Source: a virus. Taken from it: DNA of 43,954 bases. The notes below the pieces were generated by a model, which saw only the letters and a program-made list of their open reading frames with translations, was not told where the DNA came from and searched no databases. Location: positions 1-43,954 of the IMG/VR virus record IMGVR_UViG_3300037628_000191; one strand, given 5' to 3'. Both the position numbers and the translations under genes were made by a program. Within the stretch, counting starts at the first letter, position 1. Each line of letters opens with the position of its first letter. Of this stretch, positions 1 to 8,445 are shown in pieces.

Positions 1-126
1 TTTTCGGGTACAACTGCATCGACTACATTTTCAGTCGTTAGTAACTCGGAAATCATTGTATCAATTTGATTTTGACCGGGCTTTGCAACGCTTCTATTTC
101 GCTGCGTTCTTACTTCCGAGTTGCTT
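1..126. repeat. Direct repeat, left copy (map joint)
   Basis: These 126 bases recur exactly at 43806-43931. They lie inside the baseplate J coding sequence, and the reading frame continues correctly from base 1 into base 43805. This fits an assembler overlap of a circular or circularly permuted genome better than a functional terminal repeat. The non-redundant unit is 43,805 bp. Confidence 0.9.
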
Positions 127-665
127 TGCCTGTTTGTTCCAGGGGTCGCAATTGCCGTATTTGTTACAGATTGCCAGCCAGATACAGGATCGACAATAGT
201 TGTTATCGTGCCTATGCTCGCCTCTAATACTCCTGGGTTAACATTTGTAGCCGTACCACTTGCAACGCCGCCGACAATAGTTAAGTCACTGTCGATTGTC
301 CATCTATAACCAGTATCAACAGACTCCATTCTATGGCCAGCAGTGATTAACAGTCCCTCTGCTCCGCCAATTGAGATAGGCACTGATGACGGAGTGCCCA
401 AACTGCGAGTCTTGCCCGTAGTTAAATAAAGTAAAATGTCTAATTCAGAATCGACTGCTTTATTTGGATCTTTGGAGTTGTAAGCCTTTAGCCCGATTTC
501 GTCAAGTGTAGCCCATATTTCCGAGTCACTGGCAAGCTTCAGGCCGTCCAGAACAGACGGGTCTAAATTCCACTCTGAGTCAATAGCAAGATACATTTGC
601 TGCTCTTCCAAAAACCAGTCATTTGCATTTTTAACAATGTAGCCGTTTACTGTAATCTCAGCCAT
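1..665 (-). CDS. Baseplate J-like wedge protein, N-terminal part (continues at 43805)
   Basis: The gene starts with ATG at 665, runs leftward off base 1 and continues from 43805 to the stop at 43274. The joined protein is 398 residues. It begins MAEITVNGYIVKNANDWF and carries the baseplate-J/gp47-type pattern: an N-terminal wedge domain, then a repeated beta domain with VSGWQSVTN, then a segment NSEVRTQRNRS followed by an amphipathic helix. J-like proteins dimerise with the gp25/W-like wedge protein to form the arms of the contractile-tail baseplate. The start overlaps the end of the upstream gp25-like gene (658-1011), the usual W-J order. The family call is from pattern recognition. Confidence 0.85.
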   Translation of the reverse strand, partial: MAEITVNGYIVKNANDWFLEEQQMYLAIDSEWNLDPSVLDGLKLASDSEIWATLDEIGLKAYNSKDPNKAVDSELDILLYLTTGKTRSLGTPSSVPISIGGAEGLLITAGHRMESVDTGYRWTIDSDLTIVGGVASGTATNVNPGVLEASIGTITTIVDPVSGWQSVTNTAIATPGTNRQSNSEVRTQRNRSVAKPGQNQIDTMISELLTTENVVDAVVPE

Positions 666-1011
666 TAAATGACTCCTCTATTGTTAAGTTTCCGAATCTA
701 GTTGAAACGGTGCAAGCAACTGAAAATGTGCGCTTTGTAAAATCAAAGTTTGAACTGTATTCGATTATACCATTAACGCCGTTAGTTTGAGAAATTCTGC
801 GCCTAATCTCTGAATCAGCTGATCCGTTAACATTGCCTTTACCTAAAATATCTTGAAACCATCGCGTACCGTCTGTTATATCTCGAAAGTATTCGCCGTA
901 AAAAAGCTTCAATCGAGTCACAATAGTTTGCCCGATCTCTTGCTGTCCAGATATAAAATGCAGGCCGCTCGTTACAATTCCGCCCGATGATGTTAATGCC
1001 CTAACTGTCAT
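658..1011 (-). CDS. Baseplate wedge protein, gp25/W-like
   Basis: 117 residues. The pattern ITDGTRWFQDILGKG, then IRRRISQTNGVNGI, then a C-terminal beta strand (FSVACTVST) is typical of T4 gp25/P2 gpW-like wedge proteins. In that family the protein sits at the inner baseplate and caps the sheath. It overlaps the spike gene upstream by 4 bases and the J-like gene downstream by 8 bases, so the three are translationally coupled. Confidence 0.8.
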   Translation of the reverse strand: MTVRALTSSGGIVTSGLHFISGQQEIGQTIVTRLKLFYGEYFRDITDGTRWFQDILGKGNVNGSADSEIRRRISQTNGVNGIIEYSSNFDFTKRTFSVACTVSTRFGNLTIEESFNG

Positions 1012-1622
1012 TGTGGATCTCCTGATAAATCAACAACCGGAGTCCCGCCGATGTTGTAAGTTCCCGGCGCGTGATGATGGTCGTCACCTATGTTTGTCCC
1101 GTTATGTGTTAGCGTGTCTGATTCAATATCAACATTTACGCCTTTCATTTTTAAGTCGCCATTCTTTTTCAGCCAAAAATAATTTGTGCCGTCAGTGATT
1201 CTTATGCCGTCATTTTCAAAATCAGTTAGTTTATTTTTCTGCGATCGAATACCTGGTATAAAGTAAGCGTCCTGCATATCATGAAAACGTAGAATTGGGT
1301 TTGTAACTACACCGCCTTGATCATTCCACGAGTCAATGCAGCGCTGAGAGAATATCAATATCCCTTCATCGCCTGTGTTTACTTCATGCTCCACTCGATA
1401 GGTAACACCGCCTGAGAAATTAACCATGACTTCAATAATAGGAGTAATTGCAGTTTGCTCGCCGTTTTTGTTTACGCGCTTAATGCCCACTTGAATTTCG
1501 GCTAGTTGCGTTGATGGGTCAAACTTTAAAACGTGACCGGGTATCGAAGTGTTGACCGTTTGCAGTACTTCGTTAAACGCAAGCCTTAGCGCCTCACTAG
1601 CTTTGTTAGCTCTGGCTCTCAT
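1008..1622 (-). CDS. Tail spike, Gp138-type N-terminal domain
   Basis: 204 residues. The first half, with PGHVLKFDPSTQLAEIQV and a long loop to RCIDSWND, matches the OB-like N-terminal domain of Gp138/gp5-type membrane-piercing spikes. The C-terminal part has short repeating beta strands and an HHH cluster (DDHHHAPG, about residue 180), the type of His motif that binds an iron ion at the tip of trimeric spikes. No lysozyme domain is visible. It lies between hub and wedge genes, as expected. The iron-binding role is inferred from related spikes. Confidence 0.8.
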   Translation of the reverse strand: MRARANKASEALRLAFNEVLQTVNTSIPGHVLKFDPSTQLAEIQVGIKRVNKNGEQTAITPIIEVMVNFSGGVTYRVEHEVNTGDEGILIFSQRCIDSWNDQGGVVTNPILRFHDMQDAYFIPGIRSQKNKLTDFENDGIRITDGTNYFWLKKNGDLKMKGVNVDIESDTLTHNGTNIGDDHHHAPGTYNIGGTPVVDLSGDPQ

Positions 1623-2476
1623 GTATTAAACCCCGTTATTTTGCTGTTCCACTCATCGCCGTATGAGTCGCCCGAATGCTCGACCTTCAGTATACTATAA
1701 ATGCCGAGTCCCTGCGATTCTGCAATGCCTTTGAAATAAACATCGCTAAAATTAAACGTTTTATATTCTGATGTAATTTGAAATCTGCCGCCTATTTTTA
1801 TTTTAGGGCTTAGTTTTAAATCAACATCTGCGCCGACTTCGGTTATCTCGGGTGCGCCAACCATGCCGGTGAATTGGCTAACTTGATGTATTGAGCTGTC
1901 ACGGTATGAATCTGTTTTGACGACTACCAGCCTATTGTTTTCTATTATCCAGTTAAATGAATGAGCTTCAGCTAGTTTTTTTAAATAATCCATAGGGCTA
2001 CCATTCATGGCGTAACCCCTGCCATAATTTACATCTGAAAAATCTTCCTCTTTAATAACCAAAGGAAATCCCATTGCTTCAGCGAGTGCTTTTATAAGAT
2101 CCGTGAGCGCAGTGTTTTTGCCGAATGTTTTTGCTATGCTAGCGTCTTGCCTGTCAACCGCTCCGCCCATGCAGATTAATCTAACTATTCTATCAGGCCC
2201 TCTTTTCTCCCTAAAAATATTAACCACTTCACCGCGAAAAATATAATCAAGCGAATCAACATAGCCTGCTTTCAAGTCAACTTTTTGGCCACGTTTAAAT
2301 GCCTTGCCTTCAGTGTCTCGGCTAATGCCATAGATAGAAATGTCAGCATAAGAAACAAACGCGCCAAAATCATGAAGCACGTTAAACACTATTTTAAATT
2401 GCCGCCCACCCGTTTGCTCGATTAGCGTTTTTTCGTCAAGGTCTAGCTGGAATCGCCTGTCGTAGTATTCACTCAT
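1619..2476 (-). CDS. Baseplate hub protein
   Basis: 285 residues. It starts with MSEYYDRRFQLDL and contains a swapped-barrel-like N-terminal half (the pattern YADISIYGIS, a feature of small-tail hub proteins) and a segment near the middle, GSPMDYLKKLAEAHSFNWII, typical of the gp27/gp44/D hub family in compact myophages. The hub would join the tube end to the spike encoded immediately downstream. It overlaps its neighbours by 4 and 8 bases. Confidence 0.75.
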   Translation of the reverse strand: MSEYYDRRFQLDLDEKTLIEQTGGRQFKIVFNVLHDFGAFVSYADISIYGISRDTEGKAFKRGQKVDLKAGYVDSLDYIFRGEVVNIFREKRGPDRIVRLICMGGAVDRQDASIAKTFGKNTALTDLIKALAEAMGFPLVIKEEDFSDVNYGRGYAMNGSPMDYLKKLAEAHSFNWIIENNRLVVVKTDSYRDSSIHQVSQFTGMVGAPEITEVGADVDLKLSPKIKIGGRFQITSEYKTFNFSDVYFKGIAESQGLGIYSILKVEHSGDSYGDEWNSKITGFNT

Positions 2477-2756
2477 AATACGTCATCGCATTGTCAGCGC
2501 CTAGGTTGTCAATTGTTGGCTGTACGCCTGTGAAAAATATTCTCTCTGGTATGTTCGAGTATGGGCCCGTAATTTCACAATCTGGTTGTAACGACACGCC
2601 CGCCGCTTGCAATACGCCTTCAACATAAATATCCGCTTCCCATGATCCAATGTAACCGCGCCAGTTTATTCTAAATTCAAATAAGCGAGCGCCCAATTGA
2701 GAAAATACAATTTGATGTGAATTAGCAACGCCACCCTGTAACGGAATAGTGATCAT
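2469..2756 (-). CDS. Baseplate plug protein, Pam3 gp18-like
   Basis: 95 residues. The pattern MITIPLQGGVANSHQIVF, then LFEFRINWRG, then the AGVSLQPDCEIT loop is that of the small plug-type protein found next to the hub in compact-baseplate myophages such as cyanophage Pam3. Its expected place is the inside of the hub ring. It overlaps both neighbours, which supports stoichiometric co-translation. Confidence 0.65.
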   Translation of the reverse strand: MITIPLQGGVANSHQIVFSQLGARLFEFRINWRGYIGSWEADIYVEGVLQAAGVSLQPDCEITGPYSNIPERIFFTGVQPTIDNLGADNAMTYYE

Positions 2757-3409
2757 AATAAACCCTCTATAACAGCTTGAGTTTCTGGCGATACTGGCAC
2801 GCCCAATACCTCGCCCTTGTTTTGCTCGGCCGCTGCTTGCGTTTGTGATGGGTCGCCTTCGTTTAACTGACTAACTGCCGGTTGGTTATTTGTGATCGTA
2901 GTTGATAGTAACGGCAACTCTTGCATCTCTATGATTAATTCAAGGCCTCCTTCGTTTTCAACTGTGCGCGATCTGCGTAGCTTTGTAATTACCATGTTTT
3001 TTGACATATAATCAACAGAGTCAACATCAAACGGTACGCGCGCGTACATGAGCGTCACAAAGAACTCAAGCACACTCTTTGCCCTTGATTCTTCTGCGCC
3101 ACCTACAAAGCCTGCTGATAGTCCTGCGATAGCAACTCCAACCGCTGAGCTGGCAAAGTTTGACACAAAGCCTATTGCTGATTCAATTAATCCATTAGAT
3201 AGCGGGTTATTCGAAACAACAACATGCATAATTTGAGTTGCAGGCCTAATTATTCCGTGATCGGATGCATCAGCGCCTATCTCTATTGGGAATTGCGTGT
3301 AGTCAACAGTGAATTCTAGCGAGTCCTCAGTCACTGCATCAAAGCTGATCCACTCGTCATCTATACCGATGCGTGGCGGGGTCTTTGTAAATATGGAAGT
3401 TAGCGACAT
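2753..3409 (-). CDS. Putative Dit-like tail/baseplate protein
   Basis: 218 residues. N-terminal beta-rich segment (ISFDAVTEDSLEFTVDYTQFPIEIG, about residues 21-45), a central Gly/Ala-rich hydrophobic stretch (about 75-105), then another beta region ending near EMQELPLL, and a low-complexity Gln/Glu tail. Size and place, directly after the tape measure and before plug and hub, fit the Dit-like or distal-tail proteins of compact myophages. The hydrophobic insert is unusual for a Dit fold. The function is inferred mainly from position. Confidence 0.5.
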   Translation of the reverse strand: MSLTSIFTKTPPRIGIDDEWISFDAVTEDSLEFTVDYTQFPIEIGADASDHGIIRPATQIMHVVVSNNPLSNGLIESAIGFVSNFASSAVGVAIAGLSAGFVGGAEESRAKSVLEFFVTLMYARVPFDVDSVDYMSKNMVITKLRRSRTVENEGGLELIIEMQELPLLSTTITNNQPAVSQLNEGDPSQTQAAAEQNKGEVLGVPVSPETQAVIEGLL

Positions 3410-3412
3410 TTA

Positions 3413-4729
3413 TTAACCCCTGTTAGATGTTGCGAAGTCTTGCACTAGTTGCTCGTTTTGCTCGTCAAGCTGTGTTTTTACAATCGCCTTAACTGGTGCG
3501 CCGTCAAGATTTACCTCTACTTTAATTGTTTGCGCTTGCGACCTTTCCGATCTTTCCGCTCTGATTGCTTTCCTATCATGCGGCGCAAATTCCCTATCGT
3601 GCAGTATAGGCTGAGTGTAATTTTCAGTAAAACCGCCGGCCACGTCTTCAGCATCAAGCGATCTCTGAGCCTCGTCATTGCCGAAAAAAGCAAGTGTTTT
3701 TGCTATCGTCCTGCCTATGTCAACGTTTGTATCATCATCCAACTGCTTGCTTATTTCTGAGCCTATAGCCCAACCAACAGCACCGGCAGCGGCTAACAAT
3801 CCAAGCTTACCGAGCAATGCAGATGCAGCGGTTCCAGCTGTTGTCATGCCTGCTGATATTAGTCCAATTTTACCAGCCGCTGCAGTCAATCCGCCAAGCA
3901 TTTTCGCGCCACCAAGTAGCGTCATTACCGTTGATATTGTCCCGATATTGTCAGCTAAAGCGCCCCCTCCAATCTCTAGCATGGAGTTTACTACTTCTCT
4001 ATTTGCGTCTGCCCACCCATTCATACCAACCATGATTTCAGCAATAGCCGCTGTCAACGGTGTTGCTATTTTATCTGAAAATCCAGATAGGTTGGTGTTC
4101 ATGTTTTGGTATTCGTCATTAAACTTAGCAGCGGTATCTGTCATTTTTTGAGTGACGGGAGCCATTTTTTTCTGCTGATTAACGACCTTTAATATTTCAG
4201 CTCGACCCTGTGAAAGCAATCTAACTTCAGACTCACCAAAGCCCATTGCCTCTATGAATTTTTCTTTTTGCTTTCCTTGAAGTGAATTTAGTTGATCAGC
4301 AGATACGAGAAATGCATCTAAAGCACTGCCGGCGTTAAGCACTTCATTTATTTGATTGCCTATGCCGAACTTAGACATTTCACCGAGCAACTGCGCGCGC
4401 TCAAATGGCGCAAGAGTTAGGGCTTTTGATAGGTTTCTAATGGTACCTAAAAACTCGCCCTGTGTACCGCCTGCAAGACCCAGCGCTTTATCGTATGCAG
4501 CAACATCATTTGCAGCGACATTCCAGCGCTCGCCAAACTTGCCAAGTTCATCTATTCTTTCAGCAAAGCCGAACGTTAGAGCGTCAACGCCAAATGCACC
4601 CGCGACAATAGCGCCAATCTGTAGCGCTTTTGAAGCCAACCCATCAAGCGAGTTTTCAGCGCCTTGAAATGATTTCTTATCAGTTTCGAGGCCAATGCCA
4701 ATTAATAACTCTTCTATTACCTGTGCCAT
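3413..4729 (-). CDS. Tape measure protein
   Basis: 438 residues. It has N-terminal helices with a repeated pattern (GLASKALQIGAIVAGAFG), a long helical middle, and a Gly/Ala-rich hydrophobic segment at about residues 245-325. These are standard for tape measure proteins, which fix tail length and are ejected with the DNA. By the usual 1.5 angstrom per residue rule it would give a tail of roughly 65 nm, an inference only. The ATG at 4729 overlaps the stop of the frameshifted chaperone product (TAATG), the standard order chaperone then tape measure. Confidence 0.85.
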   Translation of the reverse strand: MAQVIEELLIGIGLETDKKSFQGAENSLDGLASKALQIGAIVAGAFGVDALTFGFAERIDELGKFGERWNVAANDVAAYDKALGLAGGTQGEFLGTIRNLSKALTLAPFERAQLLGEMSKFGIGNQINEVLNAGSALDAFLVSADQLNSLQGKQKEKFIEAMGFGESEVRLLSQGRAEILKVVNQQKKMAPVTQKMTDTAAKFNDEYQNMNTNLSGFSDKIATPLTAAIAEIMVGMNGWADANREVVNSMLEIGGGALADNIGTISTVMTLLGGAKMLGGLTAAAGKIGLISAGMTTAGTAASALLGKLGLLAAAGAVGWAIGSEISKQLDDDTNVDIGRTIAKTLAFFGNDEAQRSLDAEDVAGGFTENYTQPILHDREFAPHDRKAIRAERSERSQAQTIKVEVNLDGAPVKAIVKTQLDEQNEQLVQDFATSNRG

Positions 4730-5291
4730 TAACCCGCCTGCTGTTTGTTTATGAGTTTAACGCGCTCATCTATTGCAATATTGCATATAAGAGCGAAATG
4801 TATGTCATGCGTACCGTCTTGAAAATCAGAGTATTTGCAAAGGGAGCCGCAGACATTCGCAACCCCCATTGCGGGACCCATGAAAAACCAATTTACAGGA
4901 GATTTTTTTCCTGCGCTTTTAGTTCCTCGATTAGCTCCGTAACCTGATTCCCGATAGAGATAAAAAAACTTTCAAGATTCACCATTAACCCATGACATAT
5001 TAATAAAACATAACTATCAATATCACCTTGAAAGTCAGATACATTAGATGCTGATTCGCTATTAAGCTTAAAGCAAAACGGCAATACAATATCAGCAATG
5101 TGCGTGATAGTGCCTTTTTGCGCAGACATTAACAGGCCTTTAAGGATGTTAATGCTGACCTTTGGTTGTCGAGCGCTCACGCAATTAGCAAGCAATCGAG
5201 CGCCTATTGTCTCGTACAAATCAAGCTGATCAACTGCCGAAGCTTGACCATATTGATATGTGATATCGTTAACTACTATCGTTTTAATCAT
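4729..5291 (-). CDS. Tail assembly chaperone, -1 frameshift form (GT-like)
   Basis: Slippage back by one base at AAAAAAT (4908-4902) would replace the last residues NLL with a 54-residue extension that begins SPVNWFFMGPAMG and ends KLINKQQAG at a TAA overlapping the tape measure start. The total is about 187 residues. The extension fills the otherwise empty 160 bases between the two genes. This G/GT arrangement is conserved in long-tailed phages. The site is seen; the frameshift itself is inferred. Confidence 0.7.
4893..5291 (-). CDS. Tail assembly chaperone, short form (G-like)
   Basis: 132 residues, starting at the ATG at 5291, which has a GAGG ribosome site, rather than the upstream ATG at 5312. 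The protein is mostly helical and ends EELKAQEKNLL. It lies between the tube and tape measure genes, the position of lambda G-type chaperones that bind the tape measure during tail assembly. A slippery AAAAAAT lies four codons before the stop codon, and the -1 frame is open to 4729. The role is inferred from position and the frameshift architecture. Confidence 0.75.
   Translation of the reverse strand: MIKTIVVNDITYQYGQASAVDQLDLYETIGARLLANCVSARQPKVSINILKGLLMSAQKGTITHIADIVLPFCFKLNSESASNVSDFQGDIDSYVLLICHGLMVNLESFFISIGNQVTELIEELKAQEKNLL
4902..4908 (-). promoter_or_regulatory. Slippery heptamer A AAA AAT in tail chaperone gene
   Basis: In the zero frame the codons are GAA AAA AAT, so the heptamer A_AAA_AAT fits the X_XXY_YYZ rule for tandem -1 slippage. 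It is four codons before the zero-frame TAA. Confidence 0.7.
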
Positions 5292-5293
5292 TA

Positions 5294-5479
5294 TTATTCC
5301 TCTGTTGTCCACTGCATAGTGTCGCCGACTTTTAATGGCTCGCTATTACTTGTTAGTATCTTTCCGGTGTAGGAGTAACCGGCGCGATCATCGCACCAGT
5401 TATCAACCCTTGGCTCTGCGGTTAGAATTTCGGCAGATACCCCGTTTTCAAATTCAACAACGCTACCCACCTTTTCCAT
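5294..5479 (-). CDS. Small hypothetical tail-module protein
   Basis: 61 residues, acidic and beta-rich (FENGVSAEILTAEPRVDNW). It is packed between tube (1-base overlap) and chaperone (2-base gap), so it is co-expressed with tail genes. No family recognised. A role in tail assembly is inferred only from place. Confidence 0.6.
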   Translation of the reverse strand: MEKVGSVVEFENGVSAEILTAEPRVDNWCDDRAGYSYTGKILTSNSEPLKVGDTMQWTTEE

Positions 5480-5892
5480 TAACTACCACCCGTTGTGCCA
5501 ACATATTTATTGCACAATACTGAGTAGATATCGTCAGTGATTGATTGACCGCCACGGCCTATGCTTTGGCGGTTTTTCATCATACCTTCACGGCCCAAGC
5601 CAGCTTCAAGAGTGCCAAGCTGTGAGTGAGCAACCGTAATAGTTGCGCGTGAATTTTTCAGTCCCGACATAAAAGCCGAATCAGGAGATCCAGGCATTAA
5701 GTAAAAGTTAAACATTTGACCTGGCTCAATCAAATCAAGACGAGCCGCGTCACCACCCAAGCCTTTTTTCATATCGCCTAACTCGCTAGGGTAGTCGTGA
5801 TCAAATGGTGGATCGTTTTCGCCCCAGTTTGTAAGCTGGCGACCATTTACTGCCACAACTAATTTGTCATTTGAAAAATCATGAAAAGCCAT
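5479..5892 (-). CDS. Tail tube protein, DUF3277 family
   Basis: 137 residues. It has the DUF3277 features: an N-terminal MAFHDFSNDKLVVAVNGRQ followed by a Gly/Asp loop (GDMKKGLGGDAARLDLIEP), then SGLKNSRATITVAHSQLGT. The protein forms the inner tube through which DNA passes. It lies directly downstream of the sheath gene (10-base gap), the invariable sheath-tube order of contractile tails. Confidence 0.85.
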   Translation of the reverse strand: MAFHDFSNDKLVVAVNGRQLTNWGENDPPFDHDYPSELGDMKKGLGGDAARLDLIEPGQMFNFYLMPGSPDSAFMSGLKNSRATITVAHSQLGTLEAGLGREGMMKNRQSIGRGGQSITDDIYSVLCNKYVGTTGGS

Positions 5893-5902
5893 TTTATACT
5901 CC

Positions 5903-7042
5903 TTAAAAAATTGTTAGGTCAATAATTGCCTTGTGGATCGCGCCAGCACGGAAGATTCGAATCCTAAGCGGCGCAGAAAAACGCTCTGTACGCTCACTAG
6001 GCGACAAATCAAGAATGTCTTCAGCAACGGTTAAAATCTCATAGCCAAGTGTGAAATCTTCAAAGCCTGTGTCTGGATTTAAATAATTACGCTCGCCTAA
6101 GTAGCCGTTATCAATGTAATCCTCACAAGCGTTTTTAGCCTCGTTGATAATTGCTTGCTGCCCTGCCAGTGTTTGGCCTGCTTTCGTGGTCGTGCCTAGT
6201 GGTACATTTGAAGTGCGCACTTTAATTGCATTAACGAATGCGGCTGCATTAAACACGTCATCAATCCATTCGTTGTTTGCGGAATGAGTAATTGAATTAA
6301 TGTATCGATTTTTTACAGTTTGACCTTGCAAGTCAACATCAGAGATAAAGCCAGTTTTAACTTGTACGTCAAGCAATGCATTTTGCGCAGTGGTTGTTAA
6401 GTTAACAGCGGGTGAATTAGTGATTGTTTTGTATTCGCCCGTAATAGTTGAATTATCAACATTATAATTGACAGTCGCAAACCAAGCTAAAATAGTGAAA
6501 GCGGCGTAACGATCATCAGGGTTATATGTTGAATGCACAAAACGATAACCAAGCTGTGTCAAATCGTATGAAATCGAAGTCATATCACCCGGTACAATTG
6601 TATTAACGTCAAATGCACAGTTTGGAAAATATGTCTCGTTTGAGTTGTTCCAGCCAGCAGCTAGAATTGTATCAGCAGGATCATCATACAAGTCAATTGT
6701 GTTTAATGTAATAAACCACCAAAAACTATCTCGCGCGCGTGCGTATGTGTCAACGTATGACAGGTCAGCATCAGGCTTAACGTAGATGCGCAGCTGACGC
6801 ACGTTAGGTGTCGCCCCTAGCCATTTGTCAGCGGCTAAATATGCTTCATCAACCGATGTGAAACCATCAATTAAAATATCAGCGGTGTTTGTGTAGTCTC
6901 GATATTCATCTACAGCAAGACCTGCAGCAACGCCTTCAGTCTCGGTTATAAATAAAACGGCGAAACCGAAGTTTGCAAACCCAAGTGCGCCAGGGGCAAA
7001 CTTGGTTGAAACTTGGATTATGTTATTCACACTAAATGTCAT
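5903..7042 (-). CDS. Tail sheath protein, DUF3383 family
   Basis: 379 residues, similar in size to compact sheath proteins. The N-terminus (MTFSVNNIIQVSTKFAPGALGFANFG), the central region with FWWFITL and the C-terminal sector with the segment FTLGYEIL, then FSAPLRIRIFRAGAIHKAIIDLTIF are characteristic of DUF3383 sheaths. Polymerised around the tube, it contracts on infection. Its presence establishes the myovirus morphology. Confidence 0.88.
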   Translation of the reverse strand: MTFSVNNIIQVSTKFAPGALGFANFGFAVLFITETEGVAAGLAVDEYRDYTNTADILIDGFTSVDEAYLAADKWLGATPNVRQLRIYVKPDADLSYVDTYARARDSFWWFITLNTIDLYDDPADTILAAGWNNSNETYFPNCAFDVNTIVPGDMTSISYDLTQLGYRFVHSTYNPDDRYAAFTILAWFATVNYNVDNSTITGEYKTITNSPAVNLTTTAQNALLDVQVKTGFISDVDLQGQTVKNRYINSITHSANNEWIDDVFNAAAFVNAIKVRTSNVPLGTTTKAGQTLAGQQAIINEAKNACEDYIDNGYLGERNYLNPDTGFEDFTLGYEILTVAEDILDLSPSERTERFSAPLRIRIFRAGAIHKAIIDLTIF

Positions 7043-7053
7043 TTTTTAATCCC

Positions 7054-7617
7054 CTATGGATTTGGTAAAACTTCGATCCCTTCAATAATAACTTCGTCAT
7101 CACTGTCGAAATCCCTAATTTCAAACGGTATCTGATAGATGGCGTTTGTTGTTACTGTTGAAATTTGTTCGTAAGCTAATCTTACCACAATTTGCGCCCT
7201 TGTTTCCCAATCTTCTGATTGAAGCGCTGTGAGGTCATTAATAGGATTAACACCAGCCCATCCGACCTTGTTAATAAATAACAATTCACTAATGTCTGGT
7301 CGCTTATTTGCTTGGAATAATTGAGCTGCATAATCGTTTGCATTGCCACGGTAGAAATTAATTGTTACATCTGCAACCACTTGAGCAGCTACGGCATGAT
7401 CTAAATCATAAACGTCACCGATAGGACTCGACACAATGTCAGTATTTGATTTGCGTATGATTGCTTGTCCATGTTGACGCTTAGGGCCTTTTGTTTTAAT
7501 TGCGCAGTATTCGCCATCAGGAGCGTCTTCATTTTGGTCTGCTAGAATAACAGTGGGGCAGTTAGTAGCAGTCAAAACTATTTGTTTCATGAGTATATAA
7601 AGCTCTAAATTATCCAT
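7054..7617 (-). CDS. Neck / tail terminator-like protein (LIC_12616 type)
   Basis: 187 residues. It starts at the N-terminal helix (MDNLELYILMKQIVLTATN), followed by beta strands including YCAIKTKGPKRQHG and VVRLAYEQ. This is the layout of tail terminator or neck proteins that cap the tube and sheath and join the tail to the head. It overlaps the upstream neck gene by 8 bases and precedes the sheath gene, the usual slot for the terminator. Confidence 0.65.
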   Translation of the reverse strand: MDNLELYILMKQIVLTATNCPTVILADQNEDAPDGEYCAIKTKGPKRQHGQAIIRKSNTDIVSSPIGDVYDLDHAVAAQVVADVTINFYRGNANDYAAQLFQANKRPDISELLFINKVGWAGVNPINDLTALQSEDWETRAQIVVRLAYEQISTVTTNAIYQIPFEIRDFDSDDEVIIEGIEVLPNP

Positions 7618-7981
7618 CGATTAACACCACTGTAATTTTTGCGTAAGCTCGGCTTTCTCTAACGTCTGATTTTATCGCCTTGTATCTTTGTATGCCTGAA
7701 TTATTCGCGTCAAACTCCCAAAAAGCATCAGATGATAAAGCATGAAAATCACCATCGTTTACATATATTTTACGATAGTCCTGTACGCGCTCACCGCCTA
7801 TATTTAGATTGTTTAATTCACGATCATTAAGTGGTTGGATATTTACAGCATAAGGTAACGATGATTCAGTCCCGCTTTGCCATATTCCATCGCCATCATA
7901 ATCACCGCCAGTTTGTGTGATTTGATTTGCAGGCATAGAGATAAAATCTGCATCGATGAAGCCGCTCATATCGAGAGTCAT
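7610..7981 (-). CDS. Putative neck protein
   Basis: 123 residues, beta-rich, with the segment GDYDGDGIWQSGTESSLPYAVNIQPLNDRELNNL. A related pattern occurs in small head-closure or neck proteins of compact myophages. It overlaps its neighbours by 4 and 8 bases. Assignment to head-tail joining rests on position between the gp10-like and terminator-like genes. Confidence 0.5.
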   Translation of the reverse strand: MTLDMSGFIDADFISMPANQITQTGGDYDGDGIWQSGTESSLPYAVNIQPLNDRELNNLNIGGERVQDYRKIYVNDGDFHALSSDAFWEFDANNSGIQRYKAIKSDVRESRAYAKITVVLIDG

Positions 7982-8445
7982 AAACCTTCCTTTATATTCT
8001 CTTCTGTTATAACGTGAGTGATTGAGCCTAATAATTGGCCTGTATCAACCAATGGATTGCTAGACCCTTTAGCGCGTATTGTAGACGCTTCATTGGCAGG
8101 ATTTCGCAAACTTACAATCTTACTTTGCACCGCGTTTTGTGCAGTCAGCCCAATAAGCCTAAGTGTTTTATCTGGCCCATCTTCCGCTAGTCTTGATTTA
8201 GCAATTGCGTTAATTTCTGGAATTGCATCATCGACACCAGTACGCAAGAATGACCGCTCCGGTACGTGACCATTACCAAATTCATGTATCGCGCCTAACT
8301 GAGCCATTGAAATTCCTGACTCGTCATGTGTACCAGCATCGCCACGAATACCGATTAAAACTTTTTTGCCTTCACTGTATTTCTCAAGTGATTTCTTGAT
8401 TTTATTTCTAACCCTGCCTGAGTTTTTTACGCTCGTTTTAAGCAT
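7978..8445 (-). CDS. Neck protein, HK97 gp10-like
   Basis: 155 residues. The segment MAQLGAIHEFGNGHVPERSFLRTGVDD is the signature of gp10-like tail-completion proteins (E-x-G then P-x-R-x-F-x-R), and the C-terminal LVDTGQLLGSITHVI also matches. The protein helps link the tail to the connector. It overlaps the DUF4054-type gene upstream by 8 bases. Confidence 0.75.
   Translation of the reverse strand: MLKTSVKNSGRVRNKIKKSLEKYSEGKKVLIGIRGDAGTHDESGISMAQLGAIHEFGNGHVPERSFLRTGVDDAIPEINAIAKSRLAEDGPDKTLRLIGLTAQNAVQSKIVSLRNPANEASTIRAKGSSNPLVDTGQLLGSITHVITEENIKEGL

Noticed and set aside
1-126. A functional terminal direct repeat of the virion DNA
   Set aside because: The repeat lies inside one coding sequence, reads through in frame, and has a length typical of assembler end overlap; nothing suggests a defined packaging end.
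3678-4151. 157-residue open frame on the plus strand
   Set aside because: Antisense to the hydrophobic part of the tape measure gene, with no ribosome site; Ala/Pro/Ser-rich shadow.
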